Source: Fragum whitleyi
Lineage: Eukaryota > Mollusca > Bivalvia > Cardiida > Cardiidae
Direction: 5' to 3'
Assembly: GCA_948146395.1 (NCBI GenBank)
Contig: OX411556.1
Location: 30,765,056-30,829,055 of the forward strand
Length of the DNA stretch: 64,000 nucleotides
Shown here: piece after piece, positions 1-14,800 of the stretch
Layout: every line of letters starts with the position of its first letter
Position numbering within the stretch: position 1 is the first letter of the stretch
Notes under the pieces: generated by a model
Databases searched by the model: none
Told to the model about the DNA's origin: nothing
The model's input: only the letters and a program-made list of their open reading frames with translations
Translations under genes and position numbers: made by a program

Positions 1-1045
1 TGGTCGCTTGAGCAAGATTGACTGTTTTTGATTGCTCGTCATGACCCTTGACCTTGGACAAAGCTAACATACTCAAATTTTGACATCATGTGTTTCAAAA
101 AATATATATCAGAGGTTTGGAAATACATGTTTCCTTCAATTGTTCCTAGACAAGTAAAAGATGATATTCTACTTATCCAAGATCAAAATGAAAATGACCA
201 CTACGGAAAGAAATGATAAATTTGAAAAACAATCATTTTAAATTTTAAAGTACTTTGCTTAATGGACAGAAAACATGAACAAATTGCTTGCCATAAGCAA
301 TTGCTTCATTTTCCAAGATGTTTTTCCACGTATTTGCTTAAGGGGATATCAACAGAATGATTGCGTAGAATTTGGTTCTTGCTTTCAGATGAATTATTGA
401 GATTTCTTGGTAGAAATCTCTTGATAAATCACTTACATACCAGTCAAATTATCTAAATGATAAACTCACTATTTTCATAGATTACAACCTGCTTTCATTT
501 ATTCCACACTACCAAATATCAACTTAACTGATTAGAAGAAGTCATAACATGCTATAACATTCATGTAATTTGTTATTTAATTTCTGATGTGACCGACGTT
601 GCAAAGGTCAAATAACTGCTTTGAAGATTTCTAATATTATACAGGTGTTATCACATTTGTGAAATAACTATGCAAATTAGCATAGAGTGTTTAGCAATGC
701 TATTTTGTTCCTGTGGAAATGATGTCATAATGGGTATTTATGATGTCATTTCACAAGTGGTGGTAAAATGTTTTTGTTTCAAGGCAAATTTGAAAAAAAT
801 GAAATTAGAATTTCAATAATTTTCTTGATCTATCGCAAAACTTTCCATGCCAATAGTGAGTACATAAAATACCAAATTAATTTAAACCAATCATTTAAAA
901 TATACAAAAACTTGCCATTGCTTGTTTTCACACATTATAAATGAATGACTTGTTCAATAAATTTGGTATTTCATGACAACTGTGACATAAAAGTGTGCTT
1001 TCAGATAATGTCCAAAAATTTCCCCATTTCTTCATTTGATCTTTT
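1..1045. other. Gene-free AT-rich 3' flank of MINDY3
   Basis: No open frame of note and no splice-bounded coding segment seen on either strand. Only a single TGACCCTTGACCTTGG motif near position 45 and palindromic AT-rich stretches stand out. Confidence 0.6.
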
Positions 1046-1196
1046 TAAGTAGTGAATCTGTAATATTTCCACAATATTTCCAAATTCTTGATCTTTCCCA
1101 ATTATAAACCAAAGAATGCTAATGAAACCTCAGTTAACTCTGTTAGAATTTATGACTTCCAATAGACTAAAGAACTATTATTGATCCACTTCCTTA
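1046..1196. mobile_element. TIR element family B ('TAAGGTAGTGGA'), diverged copy
   Basis: A diverged member of a palindromic family whose ends read TAAGGTAGTGGACCxGTAAT and, inverted, ATTAxxGGTCCACTACCTTA. The centre carries a second inverted pair around GTTTCCTAAT...ATTAGGAAACCTCGGTTAAC. No coding capacity, so a non-autonomous (MITE-like) element. It lies in the 3' flank of MINDY3. Confidence 0.55.
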
Positions 1197-1546
1197 AAGA
1201 AATAAATATTGTTTTACAAAAAGATCATCTTATCATTCATCCTTCATCCTATAAACAAAGCCAATATTTCACATTTGAGGCTAAGTAATGAATCTATAGG
1301 TTTTGTTGCTTACTCAGCAAAAGCAAAAAAGAAACTCAACAATTATTAGCTAAATATGCAAGTCAATATAACAAAATGATGGTCAAGTGCCTTGACCGAA
1401 GACATGTCAAACATTCTGAAATATTGAAACATCATTTACATGCAAAAAATCATGGTCTCAGTTAAGAAAACATTGTATGGATACTTAGTACAGTCTTGCA
1501 GACACAAATATTGTAAGTAATATTATTTGATGATTCAAGTTATCTT

Positions 1547-1677
1547 CCCTGCATTCCAGATGACAAAATGGTACAAACTGTTTTCAAATTATACCCTGCT
1601 TTGCATGTTCACTTGCATGCAAAAGCAGGGTATAATTTGCAAACAGCTTGCACCATTTTGAAATCCTGAACGCAGGG
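1547..1677. mobile_element. TIR element family A ('CCCTGCGTTCAGGATGAC' hairpin MITE)
   Basis: About 131 bases folding end to end: CCCTGCATTCCAGATGAC...ACAAACTGTTTTC...TATACCCTGCTTTGCATG and then the inverted series back to CCTGAACGCAGGG. Four more near-complete copies occur in this window (17593, 33770, 35020, 56604), plus fragments near 27806, 53520 and 55380. Typical of a non-autonomous DNA element with very long TIRs; superfamily unknown. Confidence 0.75.
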
Positions 1678-2139
1678 CAGATTATGATTATCAGTGTTCT
1701 TGATTCATGGTAAAGTGTTTCAAACTATTTCAAACGTTGTATGGCCATCTTGTTATGTACTGGTTAATGGCTGTGAATGACACACCAACTCCTGACAAGT
1801 TGACCATTGGACTAAATCCTTACTGGATGACCAAAATGTTGTATCAGGGGTTTGAGAATCCCATGCCCGATTTGTCAGACATGGGCATTTCCACTTGCGG
1901 GCAAGTACATTTTTCTAGGCCACTTGTCCATGGACAAGTAAATGCCATAGCAAATTTTTAAACAGTATTAACAAGATCTTGGATAAAAGTCATCCAAATG
2001 TTTGTGTCATAGGGTAGAAAACATTGTTTTTAATGAAAAAAATGCTGGCTTTTACTTCTCCATGGGCAAGTGGTGAACATTCGTATTTCCTCACTCATGT
2101 GTTTCTATATTAGAAACATTTTGGATACCCACAAACAAT

Positions 2140-2872
2140 CTCAAATTTGGTTTTTTGTCAGTTTATGGAAGGAAGCTGACCAAGGCACCATAATAAAGTC
2201 TAATTTTAGTTTTATTGATCTATGTAGGTTGACCATTGTACCATATTATCTCAAATTTTGTCTTTCTGTCAGTTGATTGATGAAGGGTTGACCATGACGT
2301 CATAATAATCTCCAATTTTAGTCATTGTAAGTTGCTTTCATTGTCAGTTAACCCTTGCCATGCTTAAACCAGAATATTCCTGCCATATGTGTAGTCTGAT
2401 CTTTGTATATACCACCTGTTTTTCCTTTTTTGAAGCCAGAAAAGCTTAAAAAATAATTTTCAAAATGAATATCGACTCACATTTAGTGTCACCATACTGA
2501 CCATTGCATTGGTGTCTGTGTCAGTTGATCACTGTAGGTTGACCATTGTACCACATAATCTCCAATTCGGTCTTTCCGTCATTTGATTAATGAAGGATTG
2601 ACCATGACGTCATAATAATTTCCAATTTTAGCCATTGTAAGTTGATTGATGCAGGTCAATCCGTTGTACTATAATATCTCTAAATTGGTCCTTTCATCAG
2701 TTTATGGAAGAAGGCTGATCTTGGAACCATAGTAAGCTCCAGTTTGGTCTCTCTGTCTGTTGATCACTGTAGGATGACCATTGTAACACATAATCTCCAA
2801 TTTGGTCTGTGTGTCAGTTGATTGATGGAGGCTGACCATGGCACCATTTAATCTCTATTGTTGGCCACTTAG
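2140..2872. repeat. Degenerate ~59-bp tandem array overlapping the MINDY3 stop codon
   Basis: Units of about 57-60 bases recur, each with GTCAGTTGATTGATG-like, then TTGACCATG/TGACCATTG, then ATAATCTCCAATTT-like segments; unit starts are near 2519, 2578, 2637, 2695, 2755 and 2812, with earlier copies at 2140-2335. The unit starting near 2812 contains the MINDY3 stop codon and the last 15 or so codons (IKW...PPSIN). A stretch resembling another repeat (about 2346-2490) interrupts the array. The array would form the gene's 3' UTR. Confidence 0.7.
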
Positions 2873-5800
2873 TGAGTAAGACCATTTTTATTTGTGAGAC
2901 GTCAGTTAGAATCTGGACTTCCAATTCATCTTGTATTACAGACTGGCCTTCCATATACTTTACCTAGAAAGAGATTATTTAACATTTTTCTTTAATGCTT
3001 TCATGTTGATTATCACGAGATAGCAGTAGATTATCACCTGGCAGTTTTACTGCCAAATTGGAAAAATAAATGAGACCACACCCTGCTTTTATTCATTTTT
3101 CCCTATTTGTCATTTTCTAGACAGGCTATATATACCTATGACTTCAAAATGTTGCCAGGGAGTAGCAAATAAATGACTCGCATTAAGAAAACATGCCCTA
3201 AAATTTTCACATTTAGCCACATTTTATGATAAAACCCAAAGAGTAATTTTTTATTTTTGAGTAAGACCAATTAATCTTTTAACCCTGGATTGCTAATCAT
3301 TGAATTATTTTTACTACATTTGTGAGAGAAAAATATTTTTTTTATCGCACTTTTATTATTATCTATGAAATAATTTCATTTTTGCATTGATGTGTCAATG
3401 AGTAAAGTCTGATGAGGGAGTTATATGCATATGGTAAAATCCAAGGGTGGAGCCTGGTGTAGACTGATAAGAAAATTGGGAAATTAAATAGTCATTTTTT
3501 ATAGATTTGTAAGATGAATCCATCTTTAGCATCAGTTATTTTGATTACGAGTGAATATTTCATTAACTGTCCAAAAAATTACCTTATTCTCATGGCAAGA
3601 TCTAGATAAACCATTATAATGGTAAAGACTAAAATTCTTTGGTACTTCTTGAGGTTTCTCCCCGGCAAAAAACTCCTCCATAAAACTGCTGCGTGTTATT
3701 ATACCGAGGTTCTCAGAGTCAAGTTTTGAGGCCATAATGTCCACACTGAAAGAGATTTCAAATCTTGTTACAAGAATTTACCCTTGTCATGCTAGCCCTG
3801 GAATATCCCTGCTTTGGCAGGAGCTATAGACAATTATCAGCCAGCACATATGTGCAGTCTGATGTTAGTCTACACCACCTGTTTCTCACTTTCAAGCCAG
3901 AATTGATCATAGATTTAGTTTTTCAATTAAAAATTGACCTACAGTGGGTACTTTCAGTGCTTTTTGCCCTTTGATTTTGATGGAAATTTTTAGCCAATAT
4001 TTATTCAGCAAATTTTCTTTAATGCTTTTCGATGCATTATCCAGATTTAACCATAGATTTTCTTTTGAAAAACTCACTGCCTAACCAGTGAAATGATCAG
4101 AAACTTATATCCTACTTTTGTTCATCTTACCCTATCTGACATTATCTAAGTTCAGCCTAATAAGTGATGTAATCATGAACATTAGATAGCAATCACTTGC
4201 GAAATGACACATTATAAGAAATTTTGTACCAAATTTTCACATTTTGTCTCATTTTTGCAATAAAGAAATAGAATAATGATTTGTTTAAGTTTTTTTTTGG
4301 TAGGATTGATTAATTCAAGTATTTCTTTTTGAGAGCAACAAAAGCTATATATTCACTCATGGCTCTCAGCCACTTTTGAAAATATAGCCTTTGTTGTTCA
4401 CTTAAAGCTGCTCTTTCACAGATCGGGAAATGTGATTTTTGAAAATTTTCGTAAAATCAATGGGAAGTAACGACCTCATCACGTTAGAGCCTTTAAGATA
4501 ATAAGATTCAATCTGGTAATGCATGGAAAGAAAGACTGATATTTCTGAATTAAGCGAAAAATCTTTCTGAAAAATAAAGCATCTACTAACGCCTTAATAA
4601 TTATTCTTCAATTTCGAGCCAACTATTTAGGCATTTGAATGCCATATCTTTGTCCTTTTCAATCAAAGATAAAGGTAAAAATATTTGAGAGCTAGAAACT
4701 TCTTATCATTACAAGCAAAAATAAAAAATTATTCACGGATAAATACGATTTTTTAATTTATAGACTGGCAATTAATAGACTGGATCCCTTACTGAAATTG
4801 CTGCTTCGAAATTATAAGTTACAAAATTATTGAAATATGTTGTTTTAGTGTCAATACCCTTGGGCCATTCTTAATCGTCTTAAAATACACAGATTTCAAA
4901 AACTAAGAACAAGTTTTATATTTTTTTCAATGAAAAACTGTGAAAGAGCAGCTTTAATGATATATAAATCAATCTTACACTGAAACAAACCATTATCCTC
5001 TATATGCTACTGAATAAGAAGTATAATATGCCCTATGTCGCAGGAGTAAAATATTTTTGATATTACACGAGTGCTATTACAGTAGTTGAAATAACTATGC
5101 AAATGATCTAAGAACATGTATAAACATTATATTTTTGTTGTGAAAATGATGTCATAATGCATTTGATGACATCATATCGCAAAGGGTGTTGTATCTTTGG
5201 CGGAATAACTTGAATCCATAAATTCTGGAATTTCCTCGATTAATTGCAAAAATTCAGGTCACATTATACATAGAATATCAAATTTTTACTCATTAAATAC
5301 CAAAATTTATTAAACTTGACATCTAAATCAGATAAAGGCTTGATGTAGCCTCTTTTTTATCTGTTCATAAATGCCTTTGTTCAATAAATTTGGTATTTGA
5401 TAACAACTCATTCAATATCCTCTATTTATTAGGCACAAATAATGTTATTTTCACTAATGTTTGCAATTCTTTAACCCTTATCCTACTGTTCACAGCAAAT
5501 GAGCCTAGGTGTTACATTTCCAATTACAATTTGAAATTTTGGTGAGGTTCAAACATTGAGAGGCATAGCCAAAACTCTAAAAATAAAGTTACCTGATTGT
5601 ATACAGAAAATTTTGAGACCTTATCTATCTACTTAGCCCATAGTGAAGACTCTGATCAGACTGTGCGGATGCACGGGCTGATCAGAGTCTTTGTTTTTGC
5701 TCATATTTAAAATTGTTTGAAATCTCACGCACAGGCTCATATTCCTGTTTTCTACGTAATTTTTACAATACTTCAGCCCGACATAAATGACTAGACTCAG

Positions 5801-8800
5801 TGAACAAGTGAAGTATTCAAAATAATACAGTAAAACTTAATGGGACCACAAAAAGCAGTCTTTTAAGAAAATGGCTTCTTAGTACATGTTTTGTTTACAA
5901 ATAAGAACTTTTGATTGAATATACCTATTATTGCGAAATTCTCAATAATCTAATCTAATGTTGTTAAAACTCAATAGAATTGTCTCAATTATTTTAACAA
6001 CATAGGATTCATTTTCAATATATTTTGGACCAAAAATAAGTACTTTTTAAAGATATTTTGATTTAAAGGGTTTTTTGAAAACTGTCGCTTAATAAAAAAC
6101 GCGCTTAATTGACTTCACTTACTATTCTTTTTCTGCGACTAAATCTAATGCTGACATTAAATCACCCAATAAACTGGTGGCTATAAAACCATTGTCTGAA
6201 ATTAAAGAGATTATAATTTTTTTTGTGTACACCATGGAGAATTTACTCAAATTTCATCTTGAGATTAAAGCTATGACTTGGCTGTAACACTGATATATGC
6301 ATATAATCATAATTAATAATGTCAGTAAATTATATATACAATTTATTGTCGGCTGCCATCATACCTCAGTTTGTAAGGCGTCAGACTGTCAATCTAGAGG
6401 TTCCAGTTTCAATTCTCCATGACGGCACTCATTCTTTCCAACTATTTATCTTCCACCAATAGGTTGATCCTCGTAGACCTATGTAGAATAGCAGCTGGAG
6501 GCTAGGAAAGGATGTGATGGTGGTCAGGTGTGAGAAATACCAGGAATTGTTGAGTGTTCCAGCCTCCATGATATAACTGAAAAATTGTTGAAAGTGGCAT
6601 GAAACCCCATTCAAACAAACAAACAAAACATTTATTGTAAATTTAAAGTTGAAATTAAACATTTAATTGAATTATTAAGATAATCTTTGGCCCTGTGCTA
6701 CAATTTGAGACTTCTTCAAGCAAAATATCTCATAACTTATATGGAAGTATACAAAAGTGTCCTACCTTCTGGATCAAATCTATGGAACATACGTCTAGCT
6801 ATTGATTCTATACTTTCATTAATTACTAAATTACTATCCTGAAATAAACACAAATAAACATTTATCTTTTAATCGAAAAAGATAAAATACAACAGAAGTT
6901 AACCTAATTCCAGAAATCAAAATTTTAGACCGATCCATATTCAAAGCAGATAGAGGGAAAAACATTCAAGTTTAAGGAATCTTTTCAGATGCACTGCACT
7001 TCATTATCATTAGTGAGGAACATAACTGCAAAAATCAAGTCAATCAGCCATAAGGTGACCCATACAAAAAAGTGGACCCCTCCCACACGCTTGAAGCCAC
7101 AGGTGATCCGATAATGCATCCCTGCTTTCAAGGAGCATATTATAAGTGGGCAATTGCATAAAATAAATAATTTCTCCTTTTTATCATCTTTCTTTTTTAT
7201 TTTATTCTTTTTATTGCATAAAAATGGGTTTGTGAGAAAAACAGTTCCATAAGCAGGTACAAAACAATTTATCATTTCCAAAAATAACACAATTTTTCAT
7301 GTTTTATAAAATATTGCATTTTCATAGAATTGGAGTTTAAATCTATTGTCAAGTTTCTTGTAATTTAGGCACGTTTTCATGGATAATTGATCATTTAAGG
7401 TAGTGGACCTGTAATAGTTCCACAACATTACAGAACTCATGATCTTTCATAATGTTGACCAGGTTTCCTAATGCAATCATGAGGAAACCTCGGTTAACAG
7501 TGTTCAAGTTCATTACTTCACAAACGTTGCAGAACTATTATGAACTATTATTACTACCTTAAAAATTTCTTGAGAAAAGTCTAACACTTACCTTAGAAAA
7601 TAATACCGTTAAATGAGTTTCACTACCTATCAACCATACTGGATATATTGGATTTTTTAAATGCCATCCTACCTGAAAATAAACAATATAAAGTCAAAAT
7701 CAGATCATATAATTATGTGATGTTGTTTGTTTGCTCCAACTACGACGAGGAATAATTGTCAATGCGATGGTAGCCACTTGTAAAAATATAACTTATTTTT
7801 CACTCAATGAATTGATTGATTGATTGAATGGGGTTTTACGCCGCTTTCAACATTATTTCAGTTATATCGCGGCGGCCGGAGCACCTAACAATGGATTCCT
7901 GGTATTTCTCACGCCAGTACTACCATTACATCCTTTCCTAGCCTCCGACTGCTATTTCACATAGGTTTACGATTATCTACCCATTGGTGAAAGACAAACG
8001 TCGGAAAGGATATTTGCCGCCACCGGGGATCGAACCCACGACTTCCAGATTGGAAGTCTTATGCCTAACCAACTGCGCTATTTCACTCAATGAAAGATAA
8101 ATCTATCTTACACTGAAACAAACAATTATCCTTTATACAATCGAAAGTAAATGAAATAATAAAACTTAATTGCAACATTACATTTGAATTCTCTGTTTTT
8201 TAAACAACTACAGTCAACTCTTGTTATAACAACCACGTTTGTTCCCGACAAAAATGTCTTTATAACGAAAATGTCGGTGTATTGAAAATTAACCCGTTCA
8301 CTCGAAAGTTGATGCCATTTATTTACAACATACACTGTAAAACTGTTATATACTATTATTTTACCTTTGAATATTGATTTATTGTCTATAAGACTTAAAA
8401 CTGAATATTGAAACTTGTTAATTATCACTTTTTGAAGAAATCTTTGATAGATTTCTGTCTTTGATTATGAACATTGTTATCTGCAGAATGATAAAGTTTC
8501 CATGCACTCTCTAGGTTTTAATCCTGGTATTTGTATTCTAAAATTGTCTGATTTTACTCAAAAGAGAGTTGTTTTCGATGTCCCTTTGCTTGTGGCTCAG
8601 CCATTTTTCAAAATAGATCAACACAAAATGTACAATCAGCCAGGTATATGTCGATATATAGGGATTTTGCACTTTCGTTCCCTAATGTTTTGTGTCAATG
8701 TCAGATAACGAGAATTCCGTTGTAACGGGAGAAAAATTAACTGTGCAAATCCATTCCCAACAAATGAGTGTCAGTATTCGAAAATGTCGATGTAACAGAT

Positions 8801-11800
8801 GTCGATCAAACGGGAGTTGACTGTAATTATAACTACAATAAACAAGAGAAGTTTGTAATACATTTATGCCCACCATAAAAGCAGGTCAATAGCCTATTCT
8901 TTGTCAATCAACAAATGACAATAACTCATAAAATATGATGAGTAGAGTTATGGTTCTTGTGCACTGCACTTCTCCTCAATGAGATCTATCCACCTGTGAA
9001 GTTTCAAGATTCTAGATTGCATACTTTTTGAGATATGCTCGGGACAAAAAAAAAGACCAACTAACAAGTGCAAAGCAAAATACCCCCTCTTCTTCTAAGG
9101 GGGCATAATTATGTAAACTAACTACTAGATAGACCTACCTCACAATATCGTAAATGTTCCATATACGTTAAAAATCCTATACTGGCCCTTTTAGACACTC
9201 CATGTAATTCTGAAATAAAGACAGGATATTTTTTTGCTTAAGTCTATGATCAATAAACTTTAATACTTTCTTCTTGTTAACCAATTCTCCAAAACCCATT
9301 GTTTAAAAAATAATAACTCTGCTCTCTTTACTGGTTTTAAATGAATTATCAAGAAATAGAGGTGGATAATCACTTGATTAACCCACGGCCAAACCAGCGA
9401 AGAACCAAAAAATTATACCCTGCTTTCGTTCAATTCACCTCTTTTGATGCTACCTAACCTCAGCCAAGAATTTGTTTTCAAGTCAGATTGATTAATTTTT
9501 CATTGAGTGAGTAACAAAAGTAATATTTTCACTTTAGTAGGTATTTATGATCAGAATTTTTTTTCTGCCCAATAGTTCTCAATTTTAGATGAAATCTACG
9601 TGATCGAGTGAGGTTGAGAGGGTTGCTTGATGGTTTCCTCAGCTTGTTGTAAACAGCAGCTTAGAATAAGATCTGCATGCTTGTAATCAATGACTCTTTT
9701 GAAATATTTCAATTCTCAACTGATTAAATAGCAATGACGTATTATGGAGGGGCAAGAAGGGGTGTTTAAAAACAACATTGGAGATGCATATCAATGGTCA
9801 GGGAATTTCTCGAAATACGCATTGCATTTTATACACAAATAAAATGCAATGGATTTCCTCAAGTGATGCGAATTAAGTCAATCAAAATGCCTCATTTTTG
9901 GGGATTGCAATTATTAAGGTGTGAAATCACCGCTTTAATAGATTCATCAACAGACAAAAAAATTCATCTCTTTTATGAGGAAAAAGGAATAGAACAACTA
10001 TCATTCTTTCTTTCATGCAAGATTGATAAATCCTAAATCCTCCATTTCATGAATTACAAAGGATATATTTGCAACTAATGAAAATTAAGCTTAGTAATAT
10101 CATACGTTGTTCACTCAATAAAATTTTATTGATCTACCATAGGAACAAATGATTATCCTGTATATCATCATTTAGTTATTGTCTATGAATAGATAGGGAC
10201 TTACTGTATGATAATTCAACTTTGAGATATTTTTTTACCATTATTGAGCACCTGCCTACAAGTTGAAAAACCCATGTTGGCCAAGTCAGGTATGAGAATT
10301 CCACACCTCTGGTTAAACCCTAGAAATACACTAATACTCACTTAAACCGCTTACATCTTTATCATTATCCCATACATTGGTCACAGCACGTCCAGATATT
10401 AATAAGTTAATTAAACTCTGGCTGAAAATTAAAAATGACATTTAACCTTTGTCATGCTCAATAAAAACTTCAGCAAAAATTGCATCAAAGTCAAAGCACT
10501 GAAAGTGCTGGAATCACTCATTGTGAGTCGCTTTCCCTTTAGAAAATACAAGTTTTAACCTTTTCTGGTGTGAATAAAATGAATTTCACCCGCTCAAGAC
10601 TAAGATCAGACTGTACGTATGTGCAGACTGATCTTCGTCTATATAAGTAGAATTCGCTACTGTGACTCGTCCATTGCATTCAAATGTACAGTAATCACAA
10701 GTCACAATACCATATTTGAGTTACACCTCCTGCAAAAGCAGAAAAAATTTGGGTGCAGAATGACAAGATTTTAGATCAGAATTATTGATCTCAATGTTAA
10801 TTTCCTATTTAAATATCGTAGGGTATGTAAATATATTTTTTATATCAGAGGTTTGAATATCTTTATTGCATGTTGTATCTTGAATACATTGTATCTTTGA
10901 TAGTTTTAAAGCTATGAGAAAATGTTTATTTTGCTGTTTAAGTTTCAGAGAAGCAAACAAAAAGATGGACAGAGGGAAAGACCTCCTGATACTAGTATAT
11001 CAGTATGCTTCTTTTATCTTGAAGCTCGCTTGTAAAAGCTTTTTTTTTTTAAATAATAACAAGAAAACGGTGCAAACCGCCTACAAGTGCCAATGCAGGT
11101 GCTTGATAATGCTTAAAACTAAGGTGAAAAAGGCATTATCCTTACAAAATTGCTTTCAGAATTATCCCCTTAATAGACTTGATAGCTCTTATGATATGGA
11201 TCACACATGCCAAGTTTCATGAAGATCCTTTCAACAACCACAGAGATATGACCACGATTAAAAAGCCAACTCAAAAACCTACGCCAACAAAAAGACCAAC
11301 ACCTAGATGAAGAGCCAAGGTGATGAGAATGCCTCAGGTTTTCTATGAAAACAGCCCAACTAACTAGACTGTTTCAAAGTGACTAATACCCCACTAAAAG
11401 TGCTTGTCTTTAATGAAAAGCCATTTTCCATCAAAGGGCCATATATCTGTCAAAACTCAATGGATTGTTACCAAAATATCACTTTCACATTTCTGCCTCT
11501 CTACCCATCATATCTGTAAAGTTTCAATGAAATCCCCCATAAGTTGCTGAGAAATTATGCGGACAAGAAAATGCTACAGAAAGACAGGCTGACAGACAGA
11601 TTGACTGACAAGCTGAAACCTATATACTCCCCAAACATAGTTAAATGGTGGTAAAGTGTTTCCACATTGGGGCAGATAACGACCCTGAAGCTTCAGCAGT
11701 TATTTGGGTTTTTTTCTGATGATATTCAAGGTAATAACTGAGGTACCGTAACATGTGGTAACAAGAGCACCGCCTACGGGTGCCAACGCTCGGCTGGATG

Positions 11801-14800
11801 GTGGGAAGTCGAAAAAGGGGCATAATTTGCACAAAATGCATCTAGAGTCATCCCCCTTGATAGTATAAGTTGCTCTTTTGATGTTTAACAAGTGTACAAA
11901 GTTTCAAGTGAATGCCTTCAGTAAAACCAGAGATATAACAAAATGTCAAAGTTTTTGCACGACGACGACGACAAAGACGACAACAACACGAAGGCTTAAG
12001 CAATACCTCGGGTTTTCTCCGAAAACAGCCAAGCTAAAAACAGGCATAAATTCTTTATTTCTCAATGAACACTTATGATGCTGGTACTTATTTGAATCTT
12101 CTCAACCAGAAGATTCAAATGAGTACTAAAAACACGGAGTTTAAGAAATTGATTTTAGACTTTTTTTATCAAAAATATCCCTTTGATCTGAAGCTCTGTT
12201 ATAATAAGAATGTACACAAATCTTACCTTCCATGACCATATATACCATCAATTAAAGGTTCACTGGGATCTTCAACTTCATTCTTTATTTGTTCAATACC
12301 CTGAAACAACAAATACACATTGAGTTAATCTTATTGTGTTTAAATATATCTGTTATATAAGGGCACCTTAACCCTTTGCTGTTTAATCCCTGCTTTTTAC
12401 GTGCCTGTGATTTTATGATGGAGAAAATATTGTGAAAAAAGAAGAAATTGCTTCCGACAAGCAATTTCTTCTTATTCCACACTATTTTCTACCCTACTGA
12501 ATGGTTATTTTTCAAATTAAATGCACTTTAAATTTTCGTCTGCAAAACCTTTGAATTTGGACAGGTCAAAATTTTGTAAAACAGGAAAGGGTTAAAGGGA
12601 TCCATGCATCATGGATGACTTTTGTTCCAACAATAGGCAAATGCACAACACATTAGGTGACAAAAATGGCGGGGAAACTGAAGCAATACCTCCTATATCA
12701 ATGACATACTAAAAGCAGACGCAAGTTTTTTTCTAAAAAAGAACCACAAGTGGGTGCCAATTCTCAGCAGCAGATTCTGGATAATGTAAAGAATGTCTGA
12801 AAAGGAGCATAACTCTTGCAAAATGCTTCTAGAGTTAACCCCCTTGATAGTCTGGGTAGCTCTTGTGATGGTAAATGCATCAGTCAAGTTTTAAGACGAT
12901 ATCTTCATGCCTTGTCATGCTGAATAAAAAATCTTTACAATTTATATTAAAATCAAAGCGCTGAAAATAATTCATGCTTAATAGTAAGTCAATATCAATT
13001 TTTGTATTTTTAAATTCTTCTACTTTAAAATGGAAAATAAGTGGGTAAAGACTGATATCAGACTGCACATGTGTGCAGGCTGATCTTTGTCTATGCCTAC
13101 TGCCATAGCCGGAATATTCTGGGTTCAGCATGACAAGGGTTAATAACAAGAGAGATATGACAAAGATTAATGTTTGTCACGTCTACAACAACGCCAAACT
13201 GATGACAATACCTCAACATTTTGTACCCCCCAAAAATGCAGTTGCCAGTTAGAGCTACTTGCATTGATTGAAATTAGGCAATCACTCCCTGTTATAAAAG
13301 AAGAAATATTCTACAGTAACAACTAATATGAGTAATGTTGAGGTTTTTACCAAGACAGAGCTACAGATTGAGGGGGATTTCAAATTGAATCATATCAACA
13401 ATACTCACACAAACCCTTTATTGTATGAAGTCATTGAAATTGTCTTGATGAGACTATTCAAGTAAGTACTCACAACATAGGGCTTTAATGAGCCATTAAC
13501 ATTTAACAAGAGGACCATGATGGTCCTAGATTGCTCACCTGACTCTCTTTGACCCCTGGGACATATTTTGGGCTTGCACAAGGGTGGAGCCCAAATATGT
13601 CTCAGGGTCTTGATATGAACAAACTTGGTAGAGGTTCATTAGATGATGCTACATACAAAATAGGAAAGTTGTCAGCCTTCTGGTTTCAGAGAAGAAAATT
13701 TTTCTGTCTTTGATTCTATGTAAAGAGGGTTGGGCCCGGGCAAAGTCCAAATATGAGCACAGGGTCTTGATATGAACAAACTTGGTAGAGGTCCACTAGA
13801 TGATGCTACATACAAAATAGGAAAGTTGTCAGCCTTCTAGTTTCAGAGAAAAAGATTTTTGAAGATTTTCTTATTTTCACCTTTTTTGTTAAGTGCAAAG
13901 GGCCATTTCGGCCGAGGGCAAATATGGTAACCGGACAAAAAGGCCTAAAAACTTGAAAGAAATCAAACAAAAATGGAAATTTCAATCTATGAATAAACTA
14001 GAACTGTCGCAGGGCGGACTAATACCCCCCACAAGTGCTTTGTCAGAATGCAAGTGCTATAAGTGCAGGATGTGCTTGTAACTAATATTGAGGTAATATG
14101 TAGCATTGTGACCTTGACCTTTGACCTTTATGACCCAAAAACAATAGGGCACTTCCTTGGATAATAAGCAACATTTGTATAAAGTTTCATGCTTGTAGGT
14201 CACTTGTTTCTCGAATTAGAGTCCGGAAACGAAAATTGAACAAAAATTTACTGTGACCTTGACCTTTGACCTATATGACCCAAAAACAATAGGGCACTTC
14301 CTTGGATAATAAGCAACATTTGCATAAAGTTTCATGCTTGTAGGTCACTTGTTTCTCGAATTAGAGTCTGGAAATGAAAATTGAACAAAAATTTACTTTG
14401 ACCTTGACCTTTGACTTATGTAACCCAAAAACAATAGGGCACTTCCTTGGGTCATAAGGAACATTTGTATAAAGTTTCATGATTGTAGGTCACTTGGTTC
14501 TTGAGTTAGAGTCCGGAAACGAAAATTGAACAAAGGCTGACTGTGACCTTGACCTTTGACCCATGTGACCCCAAAACAATAGGGCACTTCCTTGGGTCAT
14601 AAGGAACATTTGTATAAAGTTTCATGATTGTAGGTAATTTGGTTCTTGAGTTAGAGTCCGGAAACGGAAAGATCTACGGACAGACGGATTGACGGACGGA
14701 TGGACAGACAGACAGACATGGTGAAACCAATATACCCCCCTCTACTTCGTAGGTGGGGGGTATAATAAAAACTCATTCTTCTCTGCTCGGAGAAAGTTAT

